Of a stretch of DNA of 64,000 nt, positions 46,601-59,304 are shown in pieces. Below the pieces are notes generated by a model. That model worked only from the letters and a program-made list of their open reading frames with translations. It was not told where the DNA came from and made no database searches. Position 1 is the stretch's first letter; the number at the start of each line of letters is the position of its first letter. Source of the stretch: Cocos nucifera (Eukaryota; Streptophyta; Magnoliopsida; Arecales; Arecaceae); the NCBI GenBank assembly GCA_006176705.1, contig QRFJ01006457.1:1-64000 (forward strand). Reading direction: 5' to 3'. The translations under genes and the position numbers were made by a program.

Positions 46601-48489
46601 ACTTTTCTTCTTTCCAAAGGACTTTCTCTTAAAAGAAGTTTGCTCCATAGTAAGAATAGAGCCCTTTGAACTCTTCAAGGTCCCTTCAGTAGTCACCAGC
46701 ATGTTCATCAATTCAGCCAGAGTGCATTGGATCTTATTCATATGGAAGTTTATAATAAATTATCCATATGAATCAGTCAAGGATTGCAATATCAAATCAA
46801 TCTATAGATTCTTATCCATAGACATGCCGAGCTTCTCAAGCTCCTCCAAGTCCTTGATCATCGACAAGCAATGATCATGGACCGACTATCCATCATGCAT
46901 CTGCATCTTGAAGAGCCTCTTGGACACTTCGTAGTGCGCTGCACAACTCTGCTCATCATACAACTCTTGTAGGTGAGCCAGCATCTAGCTAGCAGTCTTC
47001 ATGTCCTCATGCTGGTGCTGTAATTCATTGGATATTGAGGCCAATACATAGCACCTAATCTTATTGTCGTCATCCAACCACTTCTCATGAGATGCTCTCT
47101 GATCGACGATCAGATGGGCTGGGAGAGGGGAAAGATCCTGATCCAAGATATAGGTTAGCTTCTCTAAACTCAAAATAATTTTTAAGTTCCAAAGCCACTC
47201 CTTGAACTTGGGTTTGGTCAAATGGTTGGTCTCTAGGATCCTGGCTAGGGGGTTGGATGCAGATATTTTTTTATAGAAAATCAAAATTTTTAGTTAGACT
47301 TGTAATTGACTTGACCAATTTATTTTAAAAATAAATTTGGGTTCTCACTATTTTTTGGATCTCTACACTTTCTTGGAAGAGATGCAAAAATCTTTATAAT
47401 TAAAGATTTTTAGTGAATGGTGCAGTCCCACTGATTGGCTTACCACCTCACCTAACAATTATTGATAATGAGTTAGTCGATAAGTGGATAACTCTTATCC
47501 AATATTTTTCTAAATATGTTGCACCCAACTTGATCTCTAATTCATGAAGCTCATCATACCTGAAATATTGCTCAACTCTTTAGTTAAGTCAGACCTATTA
47601 TTTGCACGAACTAGATTTATAATTGGGACCCTCATCATATTCAAAATATTAAGCCCAACCTTCCTCCATTCCATAGCATCCCATGCGTAATAGCTATGAT
47701 TTCATTTTTTTGGTACAACTGAACCACTATATCCAGTCGAGAACAATCAACCCTAGGAAGGGTCTACATAAATACGATGGTGAAAGCACACATGACTTAA
47801 TATTTTCTTAGAAAGATTTTAATTTAGATCTCTTTAATTCTAACTAGTCATAATAGTTATGACTAATCTAGTGGTATGAATTAGCTTGAATCATTGGCAA
47901 CCATAATACAGAACTTGATCAACCCAATTAGCCAGATAAGTGAGATCAATGGAAGGGATATGCCATTAACTTAGCCTCAAATGAATCATGGGCGAGTAGC
48001 TCCTAATTAAAAATCATCAATCGTATCTATCAAACTTATCTTAGATACCAATTTATCAAATCAGAGCTGATCGGGTTAGCCTACAATCCAGGCTTAAATC
48101 GCAGAGCTTGATTAGGTCTTGAAGTGATCGATCACATATGGTTGTAAATCGATTTTGATCAAACTTATAACTATTGGACTGGTCAATTAAGTACTCTTGA
48201 TTCCACCTAACTAACTCTTGATTCGGTTTGATCAACCACTCAAGCTAGACCTAATCAAGCTACCCATGCCCTAAACCCATGTTTTATGAAGATGTCTTAG
48301 ATATTAAATTTTTAATTTTTAGATCTAATTAGTTTCATAACTTAATTCTTAATTAAGTGTAACATGGTTCAGAAAAATAAAGCATGAATAAGATTCTAGA
48401 ATTTTTGGATCTAAGGTTTAGCAGAAAGTAAATTTTTATTTTTCTAATTGAGGACAAACATGCAGCACCCCTACACGCCATAAAAATAT
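43639..48489 (-). pseudogene. Degenerate copia element, RNase H to leader (right part)
   Basis: Continues 32,149-32,482 after the Athila-like insertion. Minus-strand order: RNase H start, RT (LKRFSMKNFKRGLVPFRHG at 44,141-43,887; YVDD codons at 44,299-44,310), integrase (45,866-44,900 in many frames, with YLWHLRLGPIVEDRINKL where the second zinc-site His is Pro), protease (about 46,400-46,150), a decayed CCHC knuckle near 46,500 (first Cys now Tyr), gag (47,284-46,600; RASHEKWLDDDNKIRCYVL) and leader to about 48,489. Stops and frameshifts occur throughout. Neither LTR is present beyond five bases at 32,149. Older than the element at 15,720. Confidence 0.92.
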
Positions 48490-48648
48490 AAGAATTTATA
48501 GTGCTCCCAAGTCTTGGGAGGCCATGGGAGGAGTCAGGATGTTGGCTCCGAGGATTTCAAGGGCTTGGTTGGTGCTTCGAAGATCTGAGATTCGAGATGA
48601 AGTAAGAAATCAAAGTCGAAGAATCAAGACTGTAGAAAGAAGATTTTC
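48490..48648 (+). mobile_element. 3' end of a further non-autonomous element unit
   Basis: Matches 51,105-51,262 (end of the internal region) and 8,200-8,353. Its presence to the left of an LTR means another, truncated unit preceded it. Confidence 0.7.
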
Positions 48649-49375
48649 TGTAGGTTAGCCGGCTCAGTCCAAAACTGGATCGGCTAAGTCTTAGTGCACA
48701 AGCAAAATAAAGAGCTACGCATTCGGGACTGCTACGCAACATAGAACTAGGTCGGCTCAGTTTCAGACTGAGCTGACCTAGTGGAACTTAGCTGGCTCAG
48801 TGCTAAGATTGACCGGCTCAGTGCACGGGTAGAGTTACATCATGATCTATTTTAGGCTAGGATCTAGGTTGATCCTAGGAATCTTAAGGCCTGATTTGAG
48901 AGGTCTTAAAGAAGCTAACTCATATATGGATCAGGTCTAGATCCAGAGGATGAGAGCATAGAAGACATAGGTGTACATGGGCTCGGTGAGTGCTTTCATG
49001 TATTGGGTTAGTTGGAAAGTTTTTTGGTTGGACTTAATGGCTATGTATAAATACATAGGTTGTATTAGGATTTCATGATGCTATGATTGCTGTGGAATAT
49101 AGATCTTTTCTCCCTCAATTCTCTCTTCTTCTCTTCTTTCTAGTGTAGTTGCCCTAGGTTCTTGAAGAAGTCCTAGAGAGAGGGGGGGCCTCCCTCAAGC
49201 CTAAGGAGGGAGGTGCCCTAGCATAGATCTAGGTGTTAGATCTATGGTTTGCTGTCCATAGAGAACGTCACAGATTTTTTTAGATTCATGCTAAAGATCA
49301 GAGACTTTTGCAATATGGTATCGGTGCTTGTGATGTCAAGGATGATTGGCATTCGAGCAATATCATGGATCTATA
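48649..49375 (+). repeat. LTR 1 of non-autonomous element array (copy B)
   Basis: About 727 bp, TGTAGGTTAGCC...ATCTATA. TATAAATA near 49,047 is the TATA box. Followed three bases later by an intact tRNA-iMet PBS. Confidence 0.75.
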
Positions 49376-49378
49376 ATT

Positions 49379-49435
49379 TGGTATCAGAGCTAAATGATGC
49401 CTGAAATATTGTGGACGGTAATATGGTATCAGAGC
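49379..49435 (+). other. Doubled primer-binding site
   Basis: TGGTATCAGAGC occurs at 49,379-49,390 and again at 49,424-49,435. Just after it, GAGCTAGGTTTTAGAGC is also repeated once. Confidence 0.8.
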
Positions 49436-51262
49436 TAGGTTTTAGAGCCTGATGGTGTATGAAAAGAGCTAGGTTTTAGAGCTTGATGGTGCACGAAAGG
49501 AAAGGAGAAGTCATACAAGGTGAAATAAAAAATCTGCACAAAGATTCCATGGTATATCTCAAATCTACCTTATTGTTGCTGTGGTTTTGCCAACCAGGAG
49601 CAGCGGGTTGAAGGTGGAGGTTGAGAGGATTAATAAGAAGGAATTTTCTTAGGGTGGAAGGATTTGGTGCATGATTTGTTGATCGATCTTGGTGAAAAGG
49701 TTGGGGTGTATGATGGTTATGTGATAGGTAGGGAGCACTAAAGTGCTACAGTAGCGCTTTCCTGAAGATATAGGGCTGAGAGAGGCTCGACGATGCAGCA
49801 GCTAAGGGAAGATTTCTCAGTAGAGAGCATCAGGATTCTCTAGAAAGATAGACAGTGTAGGGCTGTTGAAGAGAGATTTTCTAAGGGGTAATGGTCGAAG
49901 AAAGGCTGAAGAACCAACTATACATCCTTCGGTGTTAGGAAGATGGGAAAGTAGTCGAAGATGTATTCAATAATTTGACCAGAGCATGGATTTGTAGAGC
50001 CTTGGGAGTGATGAAAATGGATGATCCATGGAGGTCCAGTAAGTTAGGACTGAATGGCTATAGAGCGGCATAGAGATGAGTTAGGAAGCGCTGGAGTGCT
50101 GCAGTAGCACTTTCCTAGAGGCATGAGATTGAGAGAGGCTCGATGGTGCAGCAGCCGAGGAGTGTATCTCAATAGAGAATGTCAGTGGTATCTCAGAGAG
50201 ATCGGGTACAGGTCTCAGGAAGAGTCGAGGATCTCAGGGAGCGCCAGCAGCATCTAGCAGTTAGGAGTATCATGGATCAGGTTTCTTCTATAGAAGCACT
50301 AGGAAGAATCATGGTTCAGGTGGAAGATGGTTTTTCGGGTGCAACTGAAGTGATGGCTGGTGTAGGGGCAGAAGAGAAGGACTAGGATGAAATTTTTTAG
50401 GGTTCAGTTGCTGGATTCAGAAGAGTTGGATGAGCCCTTAGATTTTGAAGGTGCCCGTGGGTTGTGGAGGTATCCAAGATGGCTTCGAAGAGGGCCATGG
50501 AGTGCAAAGGATTCGAAGGAGTGGTGACGGTGTTCGAGGTGTAGTGATAGGCTCAGTAGTGCAGCATTAAGTGGTTAGCCTCGAGGGACTCGATGATAGA
50601 GTCGGCTTCTATGGCATCAGATGGACTTTGGATATAGGTGGAGCTCCAAAGAGGTGGCTTCATAATTAGAGAGAAATTTGACATGAGTTCAAAGCAGAGG
50701 AGTGCAGAAGGATTAATATCCTAGCACAAGTATCGATGATGCACAGTTCCAGATGGAGCAGCATGTGCAAGAGAATAGGAGTAGTTCTAAGAAGACCATG
50801 TCGGGGTTTGCAGCGAGTACTAGTACAGGAACATTGTAGGTTCTCTAGGGAAGTCCAAAAAAAGTGATGCAGCTGCTAAGCAGAAGGAATCCTATAATTT
50901 CAGGATGGTGCAGAGGTGCAAGCCAAGATCTTCAGTGGTGGAGGCGGTCATTCCAAAGAACCTCAAAGGTGCACAACAGTTGAAGAGAATTAGCGGAGAT
51001 GATGTTTGTACAAGTGCTATCGAGTGTGCAGGGACAATGGGATCATGTAGGAGGGCATTGCTAAGGGATTTGCCAAGGCTTGGGGCACCAAGATGGAGAT
51101 TGTGAGGACTTATGGTGCTCCCAAGCCATGGAAGGCCACGGGAGAAGTCAGGATGTTGGCTCCGAGGATTTCAGGGGCTTTGTTAGTGCTTCAGAGACCT
51201 AAAATTCAAGATGAAGCAAGGAACCAAAGTCGAAAAATCAAAACTATAAAAAGAAGATTTTC
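49436..51262 (+). mobile_element. Internal region of non-autonomous LTR element (copy B)
   Basis: About 1.8 kb between the two LTRs. The longest frames are 66-68 codons and show no recognised domain. The 90-bp internal repeat is at 49,738-49,830 and 50,088-50,184. A purine-rich run (AAAAAGAAGATTTT) precedes LTR 2. Part from 49,747 on matches copy A. Confidence 0.65.
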
Positions 51263-51953
51263 TACAGATTAGTCGGCTCAGTCTAAAACTGGATCAACTA
51301 AGTCTCAGTGCACAAGCAAAATAGAAAGCTGAGCATTCGAAACTGCTGGCACGGCACACAACTAGGCTGGCTCAGTTTCAGACTGAGCTGACCCAGTGGA
51401 ACTTAGTGCGCGGGTAGACTTACGTGAGGGTCTATTTTGGGCTAGGGTCTGGGTTGATCCTATGGGTCTTAAGGTCTGATTTGAGAGGTCTTAAGGGGGC
51501 TAACTCATGTATGGGTTGGGTCTAGATTCAGAGGATGAGAGCATGAGAAATATGGGTGTACATAGGCTCGATGAGTGCTTTCATGTATTGGGTTAGCCAG
51601 ATTGGTTGGGCCTAATAGCTATGTATAAATACATAGGTTGTATTAGGATTTCATAATGCTATGAATGCTGTGGAATATAGACCTTTTCTCTCTCAATTCT
51701 CTCTTCTTCTCTTTTCTCTAATGTAGTTGCCCTAGGTTCTTGAAGAAGCCCTAGAGAGAGGGGGTGCCTCCCTCAAGCCCAAGGAGGGATGTGCCCCAGC
51801 ATTGATCTAGGTGTTGGATCTATGGTTTGCTGCCCATAGAGAACGTCATAGATTTCTTCAGATCCATGCTAAAGATCAGAGACTTTCGCAACATGGTATT
51901 AGTGCTTGTGATGTCAAAGATGATTGGCATTCAAGCGATATCATGGGTCTACA
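51263..51953 (+). repeat. LTR 2 of non-autonomous element array (copy B)
   Basis: About 691 bp, the counterpart of 8,354-9,044. It is followed by another PBS-like TCGGTATCAGAGC and the same internal start (GATGCCTGGAACATTATGGATGGC) that follows LTR 1, so units share LTRs in tandem. Confidence 0.75.
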
Positions 51954-53685
51954 ATTCGGTATCAGAGCTAGGTGATGCCTGGAACATTATGGATGGCAAT
52001 AAAAGATACCCCATCGAATGAAAAGTGAGGGCTTTTAAACTCTTCTTACTCTTATGACCGGATGGCCAAAAGGAATGCCTCAATCAGAAAATAAATTACT
52101 ATCACTATAAGAACTATATCTACCACATATATCACATATATGATTTCAAATCTATTCTACACATATTTTGCATACATCTTATTGGTGCAGAAAATAAGGG
52201 CTCAGCATCCTTCCTCTAGCACCCATCCTATTGGTGCAGAAAATGGTGCTGACGTCAAAGTTACTAGAGTGGGAGGAGATGAGGCTGCCGATGAGACCTC
52301 CAAGAAGAAGTTTAGATCGAAGGTGGGTGGCTCCGGCAGGATCCTCCGACACTTAAGTTAGTTCTCTGATCAATAAGAATGGAGTGATCAAGAGAAAATG
52401 AACAGAGCCTTGAGTAGAGTATTAGAGTTTAGAGAGAAAACGTATCTGAAAGGTCTCTTATATAAATGAAGCATGTAACAAACTGATAGTGACAGCCATA
52501 ACTATTCGCTAGTGGGTCGTTCAGGCCATGCAGAGTTTGTTATGGAGAGTAGTATCCTTTGTCGTGACTTATCAGTCTATTGGAGATTGATAGTTTAAGT
52601 TCGGATAGGATTCCTATACATGTGAGCTGGCTATAAATGGCGAAGAATTTGGAGTCTTAGCAGTCTAGAGAGGTTCAGACATCTTCAAGGTTGTTTACAG
52701 GATGGCCAATATTTGCTGAGTTGGGACCTAAACTTATGTTGACGATGAGGTTTTTTGACTATTTAAGTCCATTCGGCCGACGTGCATAATGTAAAATGGC
52801 TTGTTCGACTACTAAAAGGGGCTCATCAGACGACTAGAAGGAATTTGACTGAAAGAAGTTCAACTAGAAGGAGTCCACTAAGCGACTGGAGGGAGTTCGG
52901 TTGAAAAGGTTCAGTAGACTTTCGGCAGTTCTATAGTGCAGAATTGTTACCGAGAAAATTGGCAAATTTCATAGAATAGAGGTCGGCTGCCAAGAACTTT
53001 GATGGGGGTCATTTTACCTCCAACACTTGTCTTTCTACTCTTGAGTTCGAGTTTCGAATAAAGAAAGTACCAGAATGGCAGTGGATGAAGTCCTTCATCA
53101 TTCTTTTGCTCTCGAGAAGTGAAAAAGTTTGGCCTTTTTTGAGTTGGCGTCGAAGATTCTTAATGAATGAATAATCCGAAAAGATACATTCCTATGAAAA
53201 CTCGTCCGACATGGAGTCTCATGTATGGTGCAATTATAGCCCTACGAGGCATCAAGGTTGAGCATGATGGATAGGACACATGATAGATCGGGACTGGTAG
53301 AGGAGGATCTGCAATCATAACCACCTCTAGCTTCCTTCTGCTATTTAAATTCTTCCTTTTCTTTTGACCTTTTATTTTCGTCTAAACTTTCTTTCTTCCT
53401 TTTTCGCTCTTCATCTCCTCTGAACGCCCTGCTCTCCTTGTGCTATGATTTTTTGGCCATTGATGTCCTCCCTGACCGTCTTTCATCTTTTTGATCGTTC
53501 CTTCAAGTTCCTCATCTGAAATGGGTTAATTCCTCATCTTCTTTTCCTTTGGTTTCTCCATTTTTCACTCATGTTTTAGATCCTTTTTTGGATTTCCTAG
53601 GTGGGTATCACCATTTTTCTTTTCGAGGTTTTACTGTCTACTTTCTTTGATTTTTTGAGAATTTTTTAGATTTGTTTTGATCCAA
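51954..53685 (+). repeat. Chimeric leader and LTR-like region before gag-like ORF (copy B)
   Basis: Equivalent of 9,045-10,751: inverted copia-leader block to about 52,180, then non-coding sequence with TTATATAAATG near 52,459, minisatellite-like unit 52,836-52,905 (slightly longer than in copy A) and a pyrimidine-rich leader. No gene. Confidence 0.5.
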
Positions 53686-56029
53686 ATGTCCCCAGAAATA
53701 TTTTGGTCTTCCAATTCTAGAGCTGACCGACTCAAACTCCCGAAATTCCAATTCTAAGATAGAAGCTGAACTTAGAATAACATCTCGTTTAGTTTTCATA
53801 CCCGAAACCATCCCTTGCTCTCTTCATTCTGAGGATCTTTCTCTGATAAGAATCCAGTATAGGATGCCCTCAAAGTATGAATTGAAGCTTCCTGGACCAA
53901 GTGACCGAGTTTGCACTCCTCCCTCTGATTGCTTCTATTTGTAAGCTGAGGCTCTTCATGCTGGACTTCATCTTCCTATTCCTTCTTTCATTATAGCTCT
54001 TTTCCAGTTCTTAGATATTTTCCTCGCTTTCATGATTTCCAATTTCTTCAGGTTCATTATAGGTTTCCTTATGCATCTCGACTGAAGTTCGTCTGACTAC
54101 TTCTTTATTCTGTAACTACTATACCTTCAAATACCATCCTACTATTAAAGATTGGTGATACTTGTCCCCACCAGGACGACAAGAAGGGATTGCTTAAAGG
54201 TGCCCCTTCTTCCATTCATAACTGAAAGAGAAAGTTTTTCTTTATCTCATGCCCAACCCTTAGATTAGGACTTCCTCCTTGCGGGCAGTTGAGGGATTCA
54301 ATCCACCAAGCCCTTAGCTTGGAGAGGGATGACCTTGATTCTACCAATAAACTTAGGAATTATCGAGCTCTCCTTTTATCCAAACTCATAAAGACTAGAC
54401 TTTATTCAATATGGGCCTGAGCCCCTTCAATCCAGTAGATATATATATGAATTTCATAAGTTTCTTTCTTATCTCTCTTTCTAATTATGAATCTTTTTTT
54501 ATTGCAAAAATGGATGTGGATGAACGTTAGCATCTCTCGAGGGGACTTTAGGCTCATAAAAGGAAGGGTGCTGCATCTGGGGAGCCTTCAAAGAGAGCAA
54601 AGGTCGATACTTCGAGCTCCACAACACCCGCTAACACCGTTGTCATCCCTAAAACTTCTGCTGCCATCCCTAAAACTTCTGCTGCCATCGAGGTTACAGC
54701 AGCTACCGAGGTTGTCGCACCTCCAACCTTCTTAAGTCCCCCAGCCGAAGTCTAAATTTTGGATCCTTTCACTGAGAAGGAGAAGAAGGTAGAAAAGAAG
54801 AAGAAGAAAAAAAAGTCGGCCACTGTAAAGGTTCAATGCAAGACTAGCTCTAGGGGATCTAATGGTATCGATGAGGATCTCGAGGAAAATTTCTTCAACA
54901 ATTAAGAAATCATCAAGAAGTTGATCGATGGGTGCACCTTGCCTGAGGTCGTGGATAAAATTATTGATGCCGACTTTGAGCAGCATATCTGGGATTCTCT
55001 TAGGTTCTTCCTTGAAGTAAATCACTTTGTCTCTCTTTCTCTTTCTTTTTTTTGTGACTTGCCTATGTGCTTCTTCATTAGTATGATTCACTTGATCATT
55101 TTTGCAGATAGGGCATCAACTAATTATCAATATCAAGGTAATGAATTGCATGAGGTTGGAAGCAGTGAAGGTTCAGAAAGATCATCAAGCCGAAGTCAAT
55201 CACCTTCTTGAGGAGAAAGCCAAGATCGAGCATCTTCTTGAGAAGAAAATGGTTGAGGTCAAGGCTCTTCAAGAGACAGTCTGGGATGCCAAGCAAGCTT
55301 CAGCAAAAGTGAAGGAGGAGCTGGCCTCAGAGGTCAAAAAGAGGAGGAAGATTGAGGCTGAGATGGTGGAGAAGGAATAGTGAACCTTGGAGGGAATTTT
55401 GGAGGTCAGGATTCAAGCAGTAGAGAAGTTCAAAGCTTCCTTAAATATGAAAAATATAAAGGTCGAGTTTGCCCAGCTGTCCTTCATCTAGGGATACAAG
55501 CTCTGTCAGAAGAATATGACCAATAAATTTTTCAAGCTCGACATTAGCTTTCTGGATGAAGGAGCTTCTGATGATGAGATGGGACCATCTACCACCACCG
55601 TCGATCTTCCGTCAATCGATCCTTCCTTCACTATGCCTCCTATCATATCTGCTTTCTCTGCTGCCAAAGATCCTGCACCAACAATGATTATGCCAAACTC
55701 TTCTACTACTCCTACAGAGGTCGGAGGTCCCAAATAGTTGTATTTTTTCAATTTTTTGTCTACCTTCTTCTATATTCAAGAACATTTTGATTAATGAAAA
55801 CAAGCATTTTTTATTACAATTTCTTTATGTTATAATGTTTTTTGCATTAAAATGTTGCCTCCTGCTGAAGCTGATCCCTTGCCTCAAGATGTCCCCTGAG
55901 AGCTTATATAAGAAATTTAAAGAAGGAAGTTCATCAACTTAAGAAAAAAATTAGGGAAGGTGGAGGATGAACTTAAAAAATCAAAAAAAAAAATGCCAAT
56001 GCGGCTATCGAAATCAATCATCTACATTA
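53686..56029 (+). pseudogene. Gag-like 'gypsy-type Transposase_28' pseudogene, 5' part (copy B)
   Basis: ATG 53,686 equals ATG 10,752 of copy A. The signature YELKLPGPSDRVCTPP, the TAA after FYL, the Lys-rich stretch (54,770-54,830), REGAP/IDGCTLPEVVDKII, the coiled coil (55,102-55,380) and the acidic tail to 55,737 are all present. It shares with copy A the TAA after FYL, the TAA before ILDPFT, the TAG-TGA after MVEKE and the TAG in the QLSFI-stop-GY segment. It has a 4-bp-shorter start region (RAD in place of RKLTD) and its own TAA near 54,905. The coiled-coil part to 56,029 is cut by the solo LTR. Confidence 0.7.
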
Positions 56030-58312
56030 TGTTAGATATGTGTGCCCTATAAGTTAGAATTGACTAACACTTGTAATACACATCCAAGGGCAAAATTATA
56101 ATTTTGATTATAAATAATAAAATGAATTATTTTCTATCACATTGTGTATTTGAAAGTATCTGTGATACATCCTTTGAGTTAATGGTAATGATAGTTCATA
56201 TTTTCAAGAGTTAAAAATTTAATACATGAATTTTCATTATTAACTCATAAAATGCTCCCGACTGTAGGATCATCATGAGGATGGTGATTGATCCGGAAGG
56301 CTGATGTACGATCGCTTCTTTAGAGTAGATGAGTCTTGAGTCTATGCTATAGAGACACCAAAGCGAGAGTATAGGTACTTGTTAGAGAACGAGGGCACTG
56401 AGCATGATCATCTCGAGCAGTCATTAGGAGGTCTACCTTCTCATCGATGACTGGCTCGAAGCTGCAGTTGTGTGTCTAGTTCTTTAACCTAAGATGCATC
56501 GATGTTCATCTTGGAGGTGTTATAGTTTGACTACACCATAACTCGGTCTCCTAGCCATTCGAAACTCTGAGGTGTATGTTGGCTATAGCATGTTCATTGT
56601 AGGAATTGGATTGCACCAATAGGAAATCTATCTACCTCGGTGGATGAGGAGTAGCCCTATGATGATCATGAGAATCAAGTCCATAAGCCCATGATCATGA
56701 TAGAGTAAAATAATAGAAAGAGTTTCTATTAAGATTTTCATATTGGACTTGAATCGAATGATTAATCATATGATGGATATTAGGATTTGACGAGTTTATC
56801 TTAATCCTAATCCGATCGGAGCTCAAGATAGAGGAACTTAATCACATAGGTAACTGCATCGAGAGGTTCGTTCTCAGTTCTAATGGATTGCCATCATATA
56901 CTGATAGGTGTCATTGATAAATTTTGGAAATAATTAGAATGATTTGGATGATCGATCATACTAGTTGTCTAAATCAGAAAAATTTTGATCCATTGGAAGG
57001 TATTTCGATGATATCGATGATAGAGATCATAACATATCCCATTACCATACGAAACTGAACCTAACTGAGTCACACAAATAAGAATTTGGATTTGGACATC
57101 ATCAATTGGACTAATCCAGTTCAATTGATTTGAATAAGATTCAATTAGGTTCAAGAAAATTGTGCTAGCATACGATTGAACCTAATGTTCTCCTTCAACA
57201 ATCATTAAAAGTTATCTTGACTGAGCCAAATGTGTTTGGACTCACTCAGATACCTTTACTTGGTCTGACTGGAGCTTGTCTAGGTTAGAAAAGAATTGTC
57301 TTAATTTATAAGATAAATTTGAGACAACACCTGTCATTTTTCGTCACCTACTAATTCTTATCTTTTGACTTTGATTAAATGTTGATCTTTGACACTTAGA
57401 CATCTGCCCATATGTCATGCACCCATAGGAGAAAGATTTGACCTTTATCCACCTACTAAAAGGAGGAAAGGGAGGGGGCACATGCCTAGGGAGGCATGCG
57501 CCCAAGGATGATGATGCCTGGAGTCCCATACAGATGGAACTCTAGGTTGCTTCATGGAATAAACTTAGGTGGCACCTAAGACTCTACTTTGATCAGTCTT
57601 GGCACCACCTAAGGATGTTTGAGAGGGGCTCTCATCTGATTAGATCAGGTGATGTCATCCCACCAATCAAATTTAGATCTGATTACATGAAGAGATGTGA
57701 TTGGTTAGGATGATGTGGCACTGCATGGCACAGCAGGGTCTATATAAATTCTATATGCGCCTAGGTTTAAAGAGTTCTTTTCTTACCCATGCCACATAGC
57801 CCCTCTCCCCTCTTCTCCATGCCTACCTCTGATCTTCTCTCTCCTCTCCATACCGAAGAGGCCTTGAGCTTCAGTTTGGTATGATCCAGGCAAGAGAAAG
57901 GCAACAAGAAAGGAAGAAGGTAGTACTGCTGCAAGAGGCGACACCAGATCTTCAAAAATTATTTTGAAGACCTTCAAGATTAGATCCAAATCTGATCTTT
58001 GGAGGATAGATTGAGAAGAAGGAGATTTTCAAATTCTGCCCAAGTGGATATCGATAGAGGCCAGATGATTGCATGGCTGCATCCAGAACCTCAGACAATC
58101 AGCAGATCATCATAGGATAATAGGATTATCCAACAATAAGGTATAAATTAAATCTAATTTAATTTTTTTTATTTTATTTATTAGATCCATCTAATTAAAT
58201 CTGAAAAGTATCAGATCTGATTTAGATCTAAGAAAATTTTTTTTTTGAAATATTCCTCTTGGTCAAATCAGATCTGAATGAATCTGATCCGAAAAATAAG
58301 ATTTTTTCTTCA
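56030..58312 (+). repeat. Solo copia LTR inside gag-like pseudogene (copy B)
   Basis: 2,283 bp, TGTTAGATATG...TTTCTTCA, same site as 13,080 in copy A. Flanks CATTA and CACCA. TATATAAAT near 57,741. Confidence 0.88.
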
Positions 58313-59023
58313 CACCAATCATCTAGACTACTCTTTTAAGAGCATAATACTAAGAAGTACTATTTAAATGAAGAGCTTGAAGAGGTCAAGAAGCATGCAG
58401 GTGAGAAGTCTAGGGCTTTGATAGCTAAGGCCAGTTTCCTTGAGGTTGAACTGAGAGCAGCACAGGAGAAGATTTGGCTGCTCAAAAGAAATTCTACGTG
58501 GTCCACTGATCAAAAAGCATATGACTGAGATTGGTCGAAGAGATTTTTCAAACTCCAAAGCCAATTGCAGACAGTCGAAGACTCGTATAACGAATATAGA
58601 CGTGGTTGGTGTGATCAAGTCGCCAATCTCCAAAGAAAGCTTTGGAAGGCTAATGACGAGATTGCTCGACTTTAACAGCAGTCGTCCGATAAGATCCAAG
58701 CTAGTTCAAGTAAGGATTTAGAAGAGATTCTTTCTTTAAGAAATTTCTTAGAGAACTTGTCAACAATATATGCAAAGAAAATGGCCGAGCTACAATAGTT
58801 GAGGTTTCAGATGGCTTATCAAGAAGGCACCGTCAAGAATACTGAAGCCGAATCAGTGGTTCTTAGGAAGAAGTTGAGAGAGATAGAGAAAAAATCACGT
58901 AGGTGGGAGAGGATGCTGAGGAAGAGCTTGGCAGCAAGGTTGAGGCTTGAGAAAAAAATTGAAGACCTAAAACTCTCCCTTGTAATGATTGGAGCTGGCA
59001 GTGCAAAGTCCGACTTTGAGTAG
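58313..59023 (+). pseudogene. Gag-like coiled-coil C-terminus, uninterrupted (copy B)
   Basis: Continuous counterpart of 15,370-15,719 plus 25,944-26,304: KYYLNEELEEVKKHAGEKS to IEDLKLSLVMIGAG, stop 59,021-59,023. Contains the empty insertion site near 58,661 (GACGAGATTGCTCGAC). Internal TAG/TGA/TAA stops remain, including the TAG after MAELQ shared with copy A. Confidence 0.72.
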
Positions 59024-59304
59024 GACTTCGTCTTCTTCCTTTTTTTTGTAATCAGACTTGATGTCCGATGTAGCAATCTTTATTTTTAATGAAATGAATT
59101 TTTTTTCATTTATCTATTTGTGTTTCATCTTAGCTAGTCGCTTGCCAATGTACTTTATTTCCTTATTGTATCCGACTTTGACATCATTTTAGAATTATAA
59201 TTCTTGTTCTGTGTTTTGAACATTTGTCCCCCTTATCCATGAATGAGAGTTTTCTGGTCCTTTTAGGAGCTAAAACTTCATACTTGTATTCCTCCTCCTA
59301 TTTA

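Noticed and set aside
46350..46874. 174-codon plus-strand ORF
   Set aside because: Complement of copia protease/gag on the minus strand; Leu/Phe-rich because it is the antisense of a Lys/Glu-rich gag region.
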